Assembly (NCBI GenBank): GCA_964221845.1
Contig: CAXPZW010000051.1
Span: 1 to 41,681, forward strand
Source of the DNA: CAXPZW01 sp964221845
Lineage (GTDB): Bacteria > Bacteroidota > Bacteroidia > Flavobacteriales_D > Sanyastnellaceae
Length of the DNA: 41,681 bases
Direction of reading: 5' to 3'
Shown: one piece after another, positions 23,294 to 31,948 of the stretch
Position numbering within the stretch: the stretch's first letter is position 1
Layout: every line of letters starts with the position of its first letter
Notes under the pieces: generated by a model
What the model was told of the DNA's origin: nothing
The model's input: only the letters and a program-made list of their open reading frames with translations
Databases searched by the model: none
Translations under genes and position numbers: made by a program

Positions 23294-24820
23294 ATGGTCC
23301 GCATTGGATTCTCTGTGATTGCTTTTCTGCTTGTGGCCGCCGCCGTGCTGCTTACCTGGAAAGGAAACCACCTGTGGGTGTGGGCCATTGTGGGGCCGCT
23401 TGTGCTGTTGGGCTTGCGCGACATGTTGCAGACCAAGCACGCCATCTTGCGCAATTACCCCATCATCGGCCACGGGCGTTACCTGCTGGAAAGCATCCGC
23501 CCCGAGATCATGCAGTACTTCGTGGAGACCGATACTGAAGGTCGCCCCATCAACCGCATCCACCGCAGCCTGGTGTACCAACGCGCCAAGGACGTGAACG
23601 ACACCACCGCCTTTGGCACCCAACGCGATGTGTATGAGACGGGCTATGAGTGGATGGACCACAGCATGTTCCCCGCGCACATGGACCACGACCATCATCC
23701 GCGCGTGCGCATCGGTGGCCCAGAGTGCACCCAGCCTTATGATGCGTCGATCCTGAACATCTCCGCCATGAGCTTTGGATCGTTGAGCGACCGTGCGGTA
23801 CTATCCATGAACGGCGGAGCCAAAGCCGGCGGATTCGCGCAGAACACCGGTGAGGGCGGCATTGCACCGTACCACTTGAATCCAGGTGGAGACTTGATCT
23901 GGCAGATCGGCACCGGCTACTTCGGCTGCCGCACCAATGACGGCAACTTCGACCGGGATTTGTACGCCGAGAAGATGGCCCTTCCGCAAGTGAAGATGGT
24001 GGAACTCAAACTGTCCCAAGGCGCCAAGCCCGGGCATGGCGGCATCCTTCCTGCCATTAAGAACACCGAAGAAATCGCCAAAATTCGCGGTGTTGAGCCG
24101 CACACGGCGGTCCATTCACCGCCCTACCACAAGGCGTTCCAAGACGCAGATGGACTCATGCACCTAATGGCTGAAATGCGTCAACTCGCCGGAGGCAAGC
24201 CTGTGGGCTTCAAACTCTGCATTGGCCAGCGTGAAGAGTTTGTAGAGCTCTGCCGCGCCATGATTCGCACCGGCCACAAGCCCGACTTCATCACCATTGA
24301 CGGGGGAGAGGGCGGCACCGGAGCAGCCCCTGTGGAGTTTTCGGACTCGCTGGGCATGCCGTTGCGCGACGGATTGGCCTTTGCCTTCAACACCCTGCGT
24401 GGCTTCAACCTCAAACGCGACATCAAACTCATTGCTGCGGGCAAAATCGTAAGCGGTTGGCACATGGCCCGGGTCATTGCCCTTGGTGCCGACGTGTGCT
24501 ACAGCGCCCGCGCCATGATGTTGGCTGTGGGCTGCATCCAAGCCCTGCAATGCAACAAAAACACCTGTCCAACCGGTGTGGCCACCCAAAACAAACATTT
24601 GATCAAAGGCCTGAACGTGGAGGACAAAACCACCCGCATCGCCAACTACCACCGAGAAACCGTGCGCAGCTTTGTGGAGCTCCTTGCCGCATCGGGCTTT
24701 ACCGCTCCCGAGCAAATCCGCCGCGAGCACATCAACCGCCGCGTGAGCGAGTTGGAGCACATGACCTACGAGCAGCTGTATCCACTTGTGGATAAAGGCG
24801 CGCTCCTACAGGAAGGTTAG
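23294..24820 (+). CDS. Membrane-anchored glutamate-synthase-like FMN protein
   Basis: This 508-residue protein has two N-terminal membrane segments (about residues 5-22 and 27-45) and a GltB-type FMN domain: ISAMSFGSLSDRAV, GEGGIAPYHL, then DFITIDGGEGGTGAAP. The three cysteines of the 3Fe-4S cluster (Cys414, Cys420, Cys425 in CIQALQCNKNTCPTG) are kept. The amidotransferase domain of glutamate synthase is absent, so it cannot use glutamine by itself. The family (FMN-binding glutamate synthase family) is common but uncharacterised. It may act as a membrane oxidoreductase, and 4-aminobutanoate or glutamate involvement is speculative. The ATG at 23294 gives the best first helix. Confidence 0.88.
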   Translation: MVRIGFSVIAFLLVAAAVLLTWKGNHLWVWAIVGPLVLLGLRDMLQTKHAILRNYPIIGHGRYLLESIRPEIMQYFVETDTEGRPINRIHRSLVYQRAKDVNDTTAFGTQRDVYETGYEWMDHSMFPAHMDHDHHPRVRIGGPECTQPYDASILNISAMSFGSLSDRAVLSMNGGAKAGGFAQNTGEGGIAPYHLNPGGDLIWQIGTGYFGCRTNDGNFDRDLYAEKMALPQVKMVELKLSQGAKPGHGGILPAIKNTEEIAKIRGVEPHTAVHSPPYHKAFQDADGLMHLMAEMRQLAGGKPVGFKLCIGQREEFVELCRAMIRTGHKPDFITIDGGEGGTGAAPVEFSDSLGMPLRDGLAFAFNTLRGFNLKRDIKLIAAGKIVSGWHMARVIALGADVCYSARAMMLAVGCIQALQCNKNTCPTGVATQNKHLIKGLNVEDKTTRIANYHRETVRSFVELLAASGFTAPEQIRREHINRRVSELEHMTYEQLYPLVDKGALLQEG

Positions 24821-24854
24821 CCCTGCATTTGCGCTTCGGTCCGGGAGGACGGCC

Positions 24855-24862
24855 TATCTTTG
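24855..24862 (+). promoter_or_regulatory. -7 box of the SulP transporter gene
   Basis: TATCTTTG fits the Bacteroidota consensus TAnnTTTG exactly and lies 23 bases before the ATG at 24886. Confidence 0.6.
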
Positions 24863-24885
24863 CCGCTTTTCCAAAACGAAGTAGC

Positions 24886-26502
24886 ATGTCCCGCCTGTTC
24901 CGAAACTTTACGTTCAACCCCAAGGACGACATCCTCTCTGGCCTGACCGTGGCCCTGGCTCTGGTGCCTGAAGCGGTGGCCTTTGCATTTGTGGCAGGGG
25001 TGGACCCGCTGGTGGGCCTCTACGGCGCCTTCATGATGGGGCTGATCACCGCCATGTTTGGTGGGCGTCCGGGCATGATTTCCGGTGCTACAGGTGCGAT
25101 GGCTGTAGTGATGGTGCACTTGGTGTCTACCGGAAACGACGTAGGCCTCCGCTTGGACACACCTGTCGAAAACCTCGGTTTGCAATGGCTCTTTATGGTG
25201 CTGTTGATGGTAGGCGGCGTGCAAGTGTTGGCCGGCGTACTGCGCCTGGGCAAACTGGTGCGTTTGATCCCGCATCCGGTGATGATGGGCTTTGTGAACG
25301 GACTGGCCATTGTGATTTTCCTTTCGCAGCTCGGGCTCTTTAAAACCAAAGGAGCATCAGGCGCCATGGAATGGATGCAAGGCACTTCGCTCTACATCAT
25401 GCTCGGTCTGGTTGGACTCACCATGGCGATCATGTGGTTGCTGCCCAAGATCACCAAGGCGGTCCCTGCGGCACTTACAGGCATTGTGGTGGTGGCCGTG
25501 ATTGCCATTGCTGGCGAGTTGGACGTGCCGACAGTGGGATCCTTCATTCGTGACGGCGGCGGTTCAGGACTGGAAGGCGGATTGCCCACGTTCCAGTTCC
25601 AAATCTTTGAGCTGTTTGGCACCATGGAAGGCCATTGGGGTAACATCCTGATGTGGACCGGTTCGCTGGCTGCCATTGGCCTGATCGAGTCGCTCATGAC
25701 CCTCAACTTGGTAGACGAACTCACCGACACCCGTGGCTCAGGAAACCGCGAATGTGTGGCCCAAGGCGGTGCCAACATTCTGAACGGTCTCTTTGGGGGC
25801 ATGGGCGGTTGCGCCATGATCGGTCAATCCATCATCAACGTAAACTCGGGCGGACGTGGCCGTTTGTCGGGCCTCACTGCAGCCGTGTTCCTGTTGTGCT
25901 TCATCCTGTTTGGATCGAGCTTGATTGAGCAGATTCCGATTGCGGCGCTCGTAGGGGTGATGTTTATGGTGGTGATCGGAACATTTGCGTGGAGCTCGTT
26001 CCGCATCCTGCGTAAGATTCCCGTGTCGGACGCGATCGTGCTGGTGGCAGTATCAGCCATCACTGTGTGGCAAGATTTGGCGGTGGCCGTGATTACCGGT
26101 GTGATCATGAGTGCGCTGGTGTTTGCGTGGAACAGCGCAACCCGCATCCGCGCCCGCAAGCGTATGAAGCAGGACGGCACCAAGGTGTACGAAATCTGGG
26201 GTCCGTTGTTCTTTGGGTCTGTCCAGGCCTTCAACAGCAAGTTCGACCCCAAGAACGACCCCGAAAACGTGGAGATCGACTTCATCGAGTCCAAAGTCAC
26301 CGATCACTCAGGCATTGAAGCGCTGCGCGGCATTGCCAACAAATACTTGGACCAAGGCAAGTCGGTCAAACTCACCCACCTGAGCCCCGATTGTAAGGCC
26401 ATTCTGCTGAAGGCCAATCCCAAGTTTGAGAAGGTGATTGAGACCAGCATCGACGATCCGCGTTACCACGTGGTGACCAACCTGATGGACGAGGAGGTCT
26501 AA
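24886..26502 (+). CDS. SulP-family anion transporter with STAS domain
   Basis: The protein of 538 residues has the SulP transport domain (LTVALALVPEAVAFAFVAGV, PGMISGATGAMAVVMVH, SGNRECVAQGGANILNG, GGMGGCAMIGQS) with about 12-14 membrane segments. A C-terminal cytoplasmic STAS domain (from about residue 430: YEIWGPLFFGSVQAF and DHSGIEALRGIA) closes it. SulP proteins move sulfate, bicarbonate or other anions; the BicA subgroup takes up bicarbonate with sodium. The sequence is in the range of both. A carbonic anhydrase at 19539 makes bicarbonate plausible. The start at 24886 follows the consensus -7 box. Confidence 0.93.
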   Translation: MSRLFRNFTFNPKDDILSGLTVALALVPEAVAFAFVAGVDPLVGLYGAFMMGLITAMFGGRPGMISGATGAMAVVMVHLVSTGNDVGLRLDTPVENLGLQWLFMVLLMVGGVQVLAGVLRLGKLVRLIPHPVMMGFVNGLAIVIFLSQLGLFKTKGASGAMEWMQGTSLYIMLGLVGLTMAIMWLLPKITKAVPAALTGIVVVAVIAIAGELDVPTVGSFIRDGGGSGLEGGLPTFQFQIFELFGTMEGHWGNILMWTGSLAAIGLIESLMTLNLVDELTDTRGSGNRECVAQGGANILNGLFGGMGGCAMIGQSIINVNSGGRGRLSGLTAAVFLLCFILFGSSLIEQIPIAALVGVMFMVVIGTFAWSSFRILRKIPVSDAIVLVAVSAITVWQDLAVAVITGVIMSALVFAWNSATRIRARKRMKQDGTKVYEIWGPLFFGSVQAFNSKFDPKNDPENVEIDFIESKVTDHSGIEALRGIANKYLDQGKSVKLTHLSPDCKAILLKANPKFEKVIETSIDDPRYHVVTNLMDEEV

Positions 26503-26525
26503 CCCCATTTCCCGATTTTGCAGGC

Positions 26526-27695
26526 ATGGAACCGATGCCTGCTTTTGCCCTGTCTGATGCTTCGCTGGATGCCTTGAAGGCGTTCCGCCGCGAACTGCAT
26601 CAATATCCCTTTGCATCCGACGAAGAAGCGCCCACCGTGGAACGGTTGGTTGCTTTTCTTCAGCCTCGTATTGCGCCTGAGATTCGGGTGTTTATGGATG
26701 GCACTGCGGCATTGGTGGCCTATGATTCAGGCCAGCCAGGGCCTGGTGTTTTGCTGCGTGGGGATACCGATGCGCTGCCCATTCCTGAGGTCAACACGTT
26801 TGCACATGCTTCCAAACGCCCGGGTTACGGTCACATGTGTGGGCACGACGGTCACACGGCCATCCTGTGTGCAGTGGCAGAACACCTGAACGCACATCCA
26901 CCCAAGCAAGGGTGCGTGGTCCTGCTGTTCCAGCCGGCTGAGGAAAACGGCCACGGAGCGGTAGGTGTGCTGGACAGCGGTATTCTCAAGGAATACCCCA
27001 TCACGCATGCTTACGCATTGCACAACCTGCCAGGCTTCCCGTTGCACCACGTCGCCAGCCGCAACGGCACCTTCAACGCAGCAGTCAAGAGTGTGATCTA
27101 CCGTTTTGAAGGCATCACCGCGCACGCCGCCGAGCCCGAACAAGGGCGCAACCCCGCCTTGGCCATGGCTGCGCTGCTCCAAGAGGCCGAAGCGGCGAGC
27201 GTAAACACACCCGACTCGGATGATTTCTTCATTGCGGTGCCGGTGTACACCACTCTGGGCCAGCAAGCCTATGGGATTGCCGCTGGAGTGGGAGAGGTGC
27301 ACCTGACGGTCCGCAGTTGGAAGCCAGAAATTTTGAGCGACAAGCTAGCAGCCTTGGAAGCAATTGCTCATAAACAGGCCGACGCACACAAGCTGCAACT
27401 TTCCTTGCGCGAAACCGAGTCATTCGAGGCGTGCGACAATGCCGCAGAAAACGTAGCGATCATCGCACAAGCGTCGTTGGCAGCGGGGCTTTCTTTTGCA
27501 TATCTGGAGCGGCCCTTCCGGTGGGGCGAGGACTTTGGGTTGTTCTCCAAGCATTACAGCGGGGCCATGTTTGGTCTGGGAAGCGGAGAAGACTGTCCGG
27601 CTTTGCACAACCCGGACTACGACTTTCCGGACGCCTTGATTGCCAGCGGAGCGAGGGTTTTTGTGGAAGTGCTGCGTGTGCATTGGATGGCATGA
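26526..27695 (+). CDS. M20-family amidohydrolase
   Basis: The 389-residue cytoplasmic enzyme belongs to the M20D amidohydrolases (hippurate hydrolase, N-acyl-amino-acid and IAA-amino-acid hydrolases). Metal-binding residues are visible in GHMCGHDGHTA (Cys105, with His), PAEENGHG, ALHNLPG and the C-terminal CPALHNPDYDF. The dimerisation (lid) domain lies about residues 180-290. It cleaves an acyl group from an amino acid or similar amide; the substrate is unknown. CGATTTTG at the start region could be a -7 box. Start at ATG 26526, or 26535 (MPAFAL). Confidence 0.9.
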   Translation: MEPMPAFALSDASLDALKAFRRELHQYPFASDEEAPTVERLVAFLQPRIAPEIRVFMDGTAALVAYDSGQPGPGVLLRGDTDALPIPEVNTFAHASKRPGYGHMCGHDGHTAILCAVAEHLNAHPPKQGCVVLLFQPAEENGHGAVGVLDSGILKEYPITHAYALHNLPGFPLHHVASRNGTFNAAVKSVIYRFEGITAHAAEPEQGRNPALAMAALLQEAEAASVNTPDSDDFFIAVPVYTTLGQQAYGIAAGVGEVHLTVRSWKPEILSDKLAALEAIAHKQADAHKLQLSLRETESFEACDNAAENVAIIAQASLAAGLSFAYLERPFRWGEDFGLFSKHYSGAMFGLGSGEDCPALHNPDYDFPDALIASGARVFVEVLRVHWMA

Positions 27696-27706
27696 TGCTA
27701 GCTGTT

Positions 27707-27721
27707 TAGAAACGGGTATAC
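27707..27721. repeat. Extragenic 15-base repeat copy
   Basis: TAGAAACGGGTATAC lies 12 bases after the M20 stop. Its complement, GTATACCCGTTTCTA, occurs at 36250-36264 in a terminator-like hairpin. The motif CGGGTATAC appears three times in the two places. Confidence 0.45.
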
Positions 27722-27778
27722 TTGGGCATTGATAGTTGAATTCGGGATTTTTGAGCCATGGGAGTCAGACAATGCATT

Positions 27779-27809
27779 TACCCCTTTTAGGGGACGCGCA
27801 TGAGGGGTA
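27779..27809 (+). promoter_or_regulatory. Two overlapping hairpins in a 264-bp leader
   Basis: TACCCCT (27779-27785) can pair with AGGGGTA (27803-27809). Alternatively CCCCT pairs with AGGGG at 27789-27793 through a TTT loop. The two structures exclude each other. The leader at 27696-27959 contains no clear gene and no consensus -7 box. A regulatory role is only suggested by the arrangement. Confidence 0.3.
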
Positions 27810-27959
27810 CTATTTCCAGCAAACACCCCCACCAATCAGTCCAACAGCCCACTCGCACCATGATCCAAGCCAACCCTGCCCTGGACCATTTCAGTCAACT
27901 CATGGTCAAGGCCGCCCTCTGTGTGGTACAATCCGACTGAGTTTCCCCAACTTAGGCCC

Positions 27960-28934
27960 ATGAGCCCTGCACAAGTCGATCGGTTGAACATTGGACTGTT
28001 GGTGGCCGCAGCCCTGGTGGCGTACGCCTTGCCGTTCAGTACATTCCTGCTTGCCTATGCGGTGTTGGGTCCGTTGCATTATTTCACTGAAGTCCAGTGG
28101 CTGCACCAACGCGGTTACTTTGTCAAGCACCCAGGCGTGTGGCCGTGGGTGCTAGGGGGCACGGCAGTTCTGCTCTCGCTGTACCCACTCTTCCGAGGTA
28201 CGGCGTTTGGCGACGAGCTCGGGAGGCACCTCGTTTTCCGATACCCCGAGTTTTGGGTGCTGTGGGCGCTTTGGGTTGCGGTGGGCATGGTGCTGTTTCC
28301 CACACGCCAGCGCAGAGGCTTGTGGGCCTTGGTGGGCGCCGCCGTCTGTGCGGGAATCACTTTGTTATTCCCAAACACATCCATTGCGCTTAAAGTGCTG
28401 ATCCCCACAGTGGTACACGTATACCTATTCACGCTTTTGTTCATGGTGTTTGGGCAGCTCAAGTCCCGCTCGGTCAACGGATGGATTGCGATAGGGTTGA
28501 TGGTGGCTGTGCCCGGAGTATTGCTGCTTTGGCCCGAGGTCTTCCTGTTCTTTGATGGATGCGAACGCCAGTATTGGCAAACCGACCTGCGCATGACCAA
28601 CCTGACCTTGGAGCAGCTGCTGGGGGCATCGCCTGTTGGGTCCAACACACTCACACGTAAAGTCCAGTTCTTCCTATCCTTTGCTTACACCTACCACTAC
28701 TTGAACTGGTTCAGCAAAACCACCCTTATCGGTTGGGGGCAAACCCTGACCAAGCGCACTACCGCGATCATTGCAGTGCTATGGGTGGCCAGCATCGCCC
28801 TCTACATGTGGGACTACGCATTTGGATTGCGGGTGTTGTTCTTTGTGAGCTTCTTGCACGTGGTGCTGGAGTTCCCGTTGAACGCGCGCACCGCGCTTGC
28901 GTTGTGGCCTTCTTCGCGCCAAAGCTTCCGATAA
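27960..28934 (+). CDS. Polytopic membrane protein with conserved-looking histidines, possible Blh-like enzyme
   Basis: This 324-residue protein has about eight hydrophobic segments. Histidines sit in or near membrane helices at positions 40 (LGPLHYFTE), 49 (QWLHQRG), 153 (PTVVHVYLF), 246 (TYHYLNWFS) and 300 (SFLHVVLEF), as in membrane iron enzymes. The Brp/Blh beta-carotene 15,15'-dioxygenases are polytopic with four His ligands, and I recall flavobacterial proteins like this being labelled that way. I cannot verify homology, so the call stays tentative. If true it would make retinal, for example for a rhodopsin. Start at ATG 27960 (MSPAQVDRLN). A 264-bp leader precedes it. Confidence 0.5.
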   Translation: MSPAQVDRLNIGLLVAAALVAYALPFSTFLLAYAVLGPLHYFTEVQWLHQRGYFVKHPGVWPWVLGGTAVLLSLYPLFRGTAFGDELGRHLVFRYPEFWVLWALWVAVGMVLFPTRQRRGLWALVGAAVCAGITLLFPNTSIALKVLIPTVVHVYLFTLLFMVFGQLKSRSVNGWIAIGLMVAVPGVLLLWPEVFLFFDGCERQYWQTDLRMTNLTLEQLLGASPVGSNTLTRKVQFFLSFAYTYHYLNWFSKTTLIGWGQTLTKRTTAIIAVLWVASIALYMWDYAFGLRVLFFVSFLHVVLEFPLNARTALALWPSSRQSFR

Positions 28935-29003
28935 GGTCAGCCGCTCTACACGACAGGCGGTCCTAGAGAGCAGAAGCGAGTCTTTGCCCCCTAGACTACC
29001 CCC

Positions 29004-29096
29004 GTGGGAACCAAACAGGAAAACGGTAAAATTGTAGAGCACTGGGACAACGTTGAGCCCGTGCCGGAGCACTCCGTCAATTCCGGAAAATTCTAA
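29004..29096 (+). pseudogene. C-terminal remnant of a SnoaL-like protein
   Basis: From GTG 29004 the frame gives 30 residues (VGTKQENGKIVEHWDNVEPV, then PEHSVNSGKF) and stops directly before the ATG of the PhzF gene. GKIVEHWD..EPVPE is the typical end of SnoaL/NTF2-like proteins, which have about 130 residues. An in-frame TAG lies 9 bases upstream (28992-28994) and no other start exists, so the remaining 100 residues are lost. Confidence 0.6.
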
Positions 29097-29882
29097 ATGC
29101 AACTGCCGCTTTACCAAGTCGACGCCTTTACCGATCAGCGCTTTGCGGGCAACCCCGCCGCGGTGTGCGTGTTGGACGCCTGGTTGCCTGAGGCCACCAT
29201 GCAAGCCATCGCCGCCGAAAACAACCTCGCCGAAACCGCTTTTGTGGTACCCAACGGCGAGCGGTACGGCATTCGTTGGTTCACGCCCACGGCTGAAGTG
29301 GCTTTGTGTGGCCATGCCACGCTTGCTTCGGCCAAAGTGCTGTTGGACCACTATCACCCTCTGCGCACACTTCAACATTTTGATACGCGGTTGAGCGGCC
29401 CGGTATCGGTGGCCAAGGAAGGGGAGTGGTACGTGTTGGATTTTCCAGCCGACATGCCAGGGTCGGTGGCTGCACCGGAGGGCTTGTTTGACGCCCTGCG
29501 CACCCAAGCGGTTCCGGTGTTCAAAGGCAAGACCGACTTGGTCGTGCTGTACCCCAATGAGCAAGCGGTATTGGCGTTGAGCCCAGATATCCGTGCATTG
29601 GAACGCATCGATGCCCGTGGTGTGATTTGCACCGCCCCCGGAGACGAGGTGGACTTTGTCTCGCGCTTTTTTGCACCCGCAGTAGGCGTGGATGAGGATC
29701 CGGTGACCGGATCGGCGCATACCGTGTTGACACCATTCTGGGCTGACCGTTTGGGCAAACCCTCCCTCGATGCACGTCAACGCTCTGAGCGGGGCGGCAC
29801 CCTCAAAGTCGAACACCGCGGCGACCGCGTACTGCTCAAAGGGCAAGGCGTGGAATACCTGCGCGGACGAATCACCGTGTAA
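29097..29882 (+). CDS. PhzF-family isomerase/epimerase
   Basis: The 261-residue protein shows the PhzF hallmarks: QVDAFTDQRFAGNPAAVC at the start, catalytic Glu46 in NNLAETAFV, the FTPTAEVALCGHATLAS motif, and GVDEDPVTGSAHTVL near the C-terminus. The family has two similar halves and contains isomerases such as PhzF, as well as proteins of unknown role. No phenazine genes are nearby, so a different substrate is likely. The ATG follows the SnoaL remnant stop with no spacer. The stop overlaps the next small gene (TAATG). Confidence 0.93.
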   Translation: MQLPLYQVDAFTDQRFAGNPAAVCVLDAWLPEATMQAIAAENNLAETAFVVPNGERYGIRWFTPTAEVALCGHATLASAKVLLDHYHPLRTLQHFDTRLSGPVSVAKEGEWYVLDFPADMPGSVAAPEGLFDALRTQAVPVFKGKTDLVVLYPNEQAVLALSPDIRALERIDARGVICTAPGDEVDFVSRFFAPAVGVDEDPVTGSAHTVLTPFWADRLGKPSLDARQRSERGGTLKVEHRGDRVLLKGQGVEYLRGRITV

Positions 29883-30013
29883 TGGCCTTTACGGACTGGG
29901 TAAAATCCACGCCCAATGCAGTGCTCTGGATACTGGTGATTCTGACCATGCCTTTGAGCTTCATCTTTGTGGCCTTCTACAAGCAACGCAAGGCCCGCGA
30001 GGAGATGGAATAG
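29882..30013 (+). CDS. Single-pass membrane protein of 43 residues
   Basis: The small gene encodes MAFTDWVKSTPNAVLW, a hydrophobic helix (about residues 14-33: VLWILVILTMPLSFIFVAFY) and a basic-acidic tail (KQRKAREEME). Its ATG overlaps the PhzF stop (TAATG), so they are coupled. It lies in the 230 bp before typA. The function is unknown. Confidence 0.6.
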   Translation: MAFTDWVKSTPNAVLWILVILTMPLSFIFVAFYKQRKAREEME

Positions 30014-30088
30014 CCTAAAAACGCACCTTGTCAAACGCCTGCGGTTGATTCTATGAGGCAGCAGCAGCGGTTATCGGGAAAAAACCCG

Positions 30089-30096
30089 GACCTTTG
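30089..30096 (+). promoter_or_regulatory. -7 box of typA
   Basis: GACCTTTG differs from TAnnTTTG only in the first base and lies 19 bases before the ATG at 30116. Confidence 0.4.
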
Positions 30097-30115
30097 CGGC
30101 CGCAAAACCGCACGC

Positions 30116-31918
30116 ATGCAACTTCGCAACATCGCCATCATTGCCCACGTTGACCACGGCAAGACCACCTTGGTTGACAAGATTCTGGCCCAGGTCAAGC
30201 TCTTCCGCGAGAACCAGGAAGTCCAGGATTTGCTCTTGGATTCCAACGACCTCGAGCGCGAGCGAGGCATTACGATCCTCAGCAAGAACGTATCTGTTCG
30301 CTACGGCGACGTAAAAATCAACATCATCGACACCCCGGGTCACAGCGACTTTGGCGGTGAGGTGGAGCGCGTGCTGAACATGGCCGACGGCGTGATCCTG
30401 CTTGTGGATGCGTTTGAAGGCCCCATGCCTCAGACCCGCTTTGTACTGAGCAAAGCGCTGGAGCTCGGCCTCAAGCCGATTGTGGTGGTGAATAAAGTGG
30501 ACAAGCCCAACTGCACGCCCGAGGAAACCAACGACGCGGTATTCGAACTCATGTTCAACCTCGACGCCACCGAGGAGCAACTGGAGTACCCGCTCGTGTA
30601 TGGTTCTTCCAAGCAAGGCTGGATGGGGCCGGATTACAAGAACCCCACCGAAGACATTTCTTACCTGCTCGACCAAATTGTGGAGCACGTACCTGCACCC
30701 GAGCAGCGCGAAGGCTCGTTGCAGTTGCAGATCACCTCACTGGATTTCAGCAGCTTTACTGGACGCATCGCCGTAGGGCGTGTGCACCGCGGTAGCGTAA
30801 AGGCCGGTCAACGCGTGTCGGTGATGCACCGCGACGGCACTTCCAGCAAGTTCACCGTCAAGGAGCTCTTCGTGTTTGAAGGCCTCGGCAAAGACAAGAC
30901 CGATCGCGAGATCCACAGTGGTGAAATCGTAGCGCTTACCGGCATTGAGAAGTTCGACATCGGCGACACCATTGCCGACGCCGAGAATCCAGAAGCACTG
31001 CCCACCATTGCCATTGACGAGCCGTCGATGAGCATGCTGTTCACCATCAACAACTCGCCCTTCTTTGGCCGCGACGGAGAATACGTGACCTCGCGTCACA
31101 TCCGCGAACGCCTGGAGCGCGAGACCGAAAAGAACCTCGCCCTCAAAGTCGAAGACACCGAAAGCCCCGACAAGCTCATCGTGTACGGACGCGGAATTCT
31201 TCACTTGGCGGTATTGGTGGAAACCATGCGCCGCGAAGGCTACGAAGTCCAACTCGGCCAGCCGCAAGTGGTGGTCAAGGAAGTGGACGGCGTCAAGTGC
31301 GAGCCCATGGAAGAGCTCAACGTGAACGTTGCAGAGGCGTTCAGCGGCAAGGTGATTGAGCTAGTGACCCAACGCAAGGGCGACATCCTCAATATCGAGC
31401 AAAAGGGCGACCGCAGCAACCTGACCTTCCGCATTCCTGCACGCGGACTCATCGGTCTGACCAACCCCATCCTCACCGCAACCGAGGGTGAAGCCATCGT
31501 CTCGCACCGCTTTGACGGGTACGAGCCGCTGAAAGGAGACATCGGTGGGCGCCGCAACGGTTCGCTCATCTCCATGGAAACCGGCACCTCGATAGCCTAC
31601 TCGCTGGACAAACTCCAAGACCGCGGAACCTTCTTTGTGGACCCCAACGAGGAAGTGTACATGGGCCAAGTCATCGGCGAGAACAACCGCCAGGACGACA
31701 TGGTGCTCAACGTGACCAAAACCAAGAAGCTCACCAACATGCGTTCGGCCGGTAACGACCAAAAAACGGCCATTGCACCTGCGGTGAAGTTCTCGTTGGA
31801 AGAGGCCATGGAATACGTGGGCAAGGACGAGTACGTAGAGGTAACTCCGCAGCACATTCGACTGCGCAAAATCCTGTTGCAAGAGCACGAGCGCAAGCGC
31901 GCATCAAAGGAGGGGTAA
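30116..31918 (+). CDS. typA: Translational GTPase TypA/BipA
   Basis: This 600-residue ribosome-associated GTPase of the elongation-factor family helps late ribosome assembly, especially in the cold or under stress. The GTPase motifs are complete: P-loop AHVDHGKTT, G2 region RGITI, DTPGHSDF, and NKVDKP. Domain II, a BipA-specific C-terminal domain (LIVYGRGILHLAVLVETMRR) and the basic tail RKILLQEHERKRASKEG follow. Start at ATG 30116, MQLRNIAIIAHVDHG, matching the family. Confidence 0.97.
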   Translation: MQLRNIAIIAHVDHGKTTLVDKILAQVKLFRENQEVQDLLLDSNDLERERGITILSKNVSVRYGDVKINIIDTPGHSDFGGEVERVLNMADGVILLVDAFEGPMPQTRFVLSKALELGLKPIVVVNKVDKPNCTPEETNDAVFELMFNLDATEEQLEYPLVYGSSKQGWMGPDYKNPTEDISYLLDQIVEHVPAPEQREGSLQLQITSLDFSSFTGRIAVGRVHRGSVKAGQRVSVMHRDGTSSKFTVKELFVFEGLGKDKTDREIHSGEIVALTGIEKFDIGDTIADAENPEALPTIAIDEPSMSMLFTINNSPFFGRDGEYVTSRHIRERLERETEKNLALKVEDTESPDKLIVYGRGILHLAVLVETMRREGYEVQLGQPQVVVKEVDGVKCEPMEELNVNVAEAFSGKVIELVTQRKGDILNIEQKGDRSNLTFRIPARGLIGLTNPILTATEGEAIVSHRFDGYEPLKGDIGGRRNGSLISMETGTSIAYSLDKLQDRGTFFVDPNEEVYMGQVIGENNRQDDMVLNVTKTKKLTNMRSAGNDQKTAIAPAVKFSLEEAMEYVGKDEYVEVTPQHIRLRKILLQEHERKRASKEG

Positions 31919-31948
31919 ATTCCAGCCGTTTTTGCGATTTTCGTGGGC

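Noticed and set aside
27860..27940. 26-codon ATG frame before the histidine-rich membrane protein
   Set aside because: Short, no motif, no coupling to the next gene; could equally be noise.
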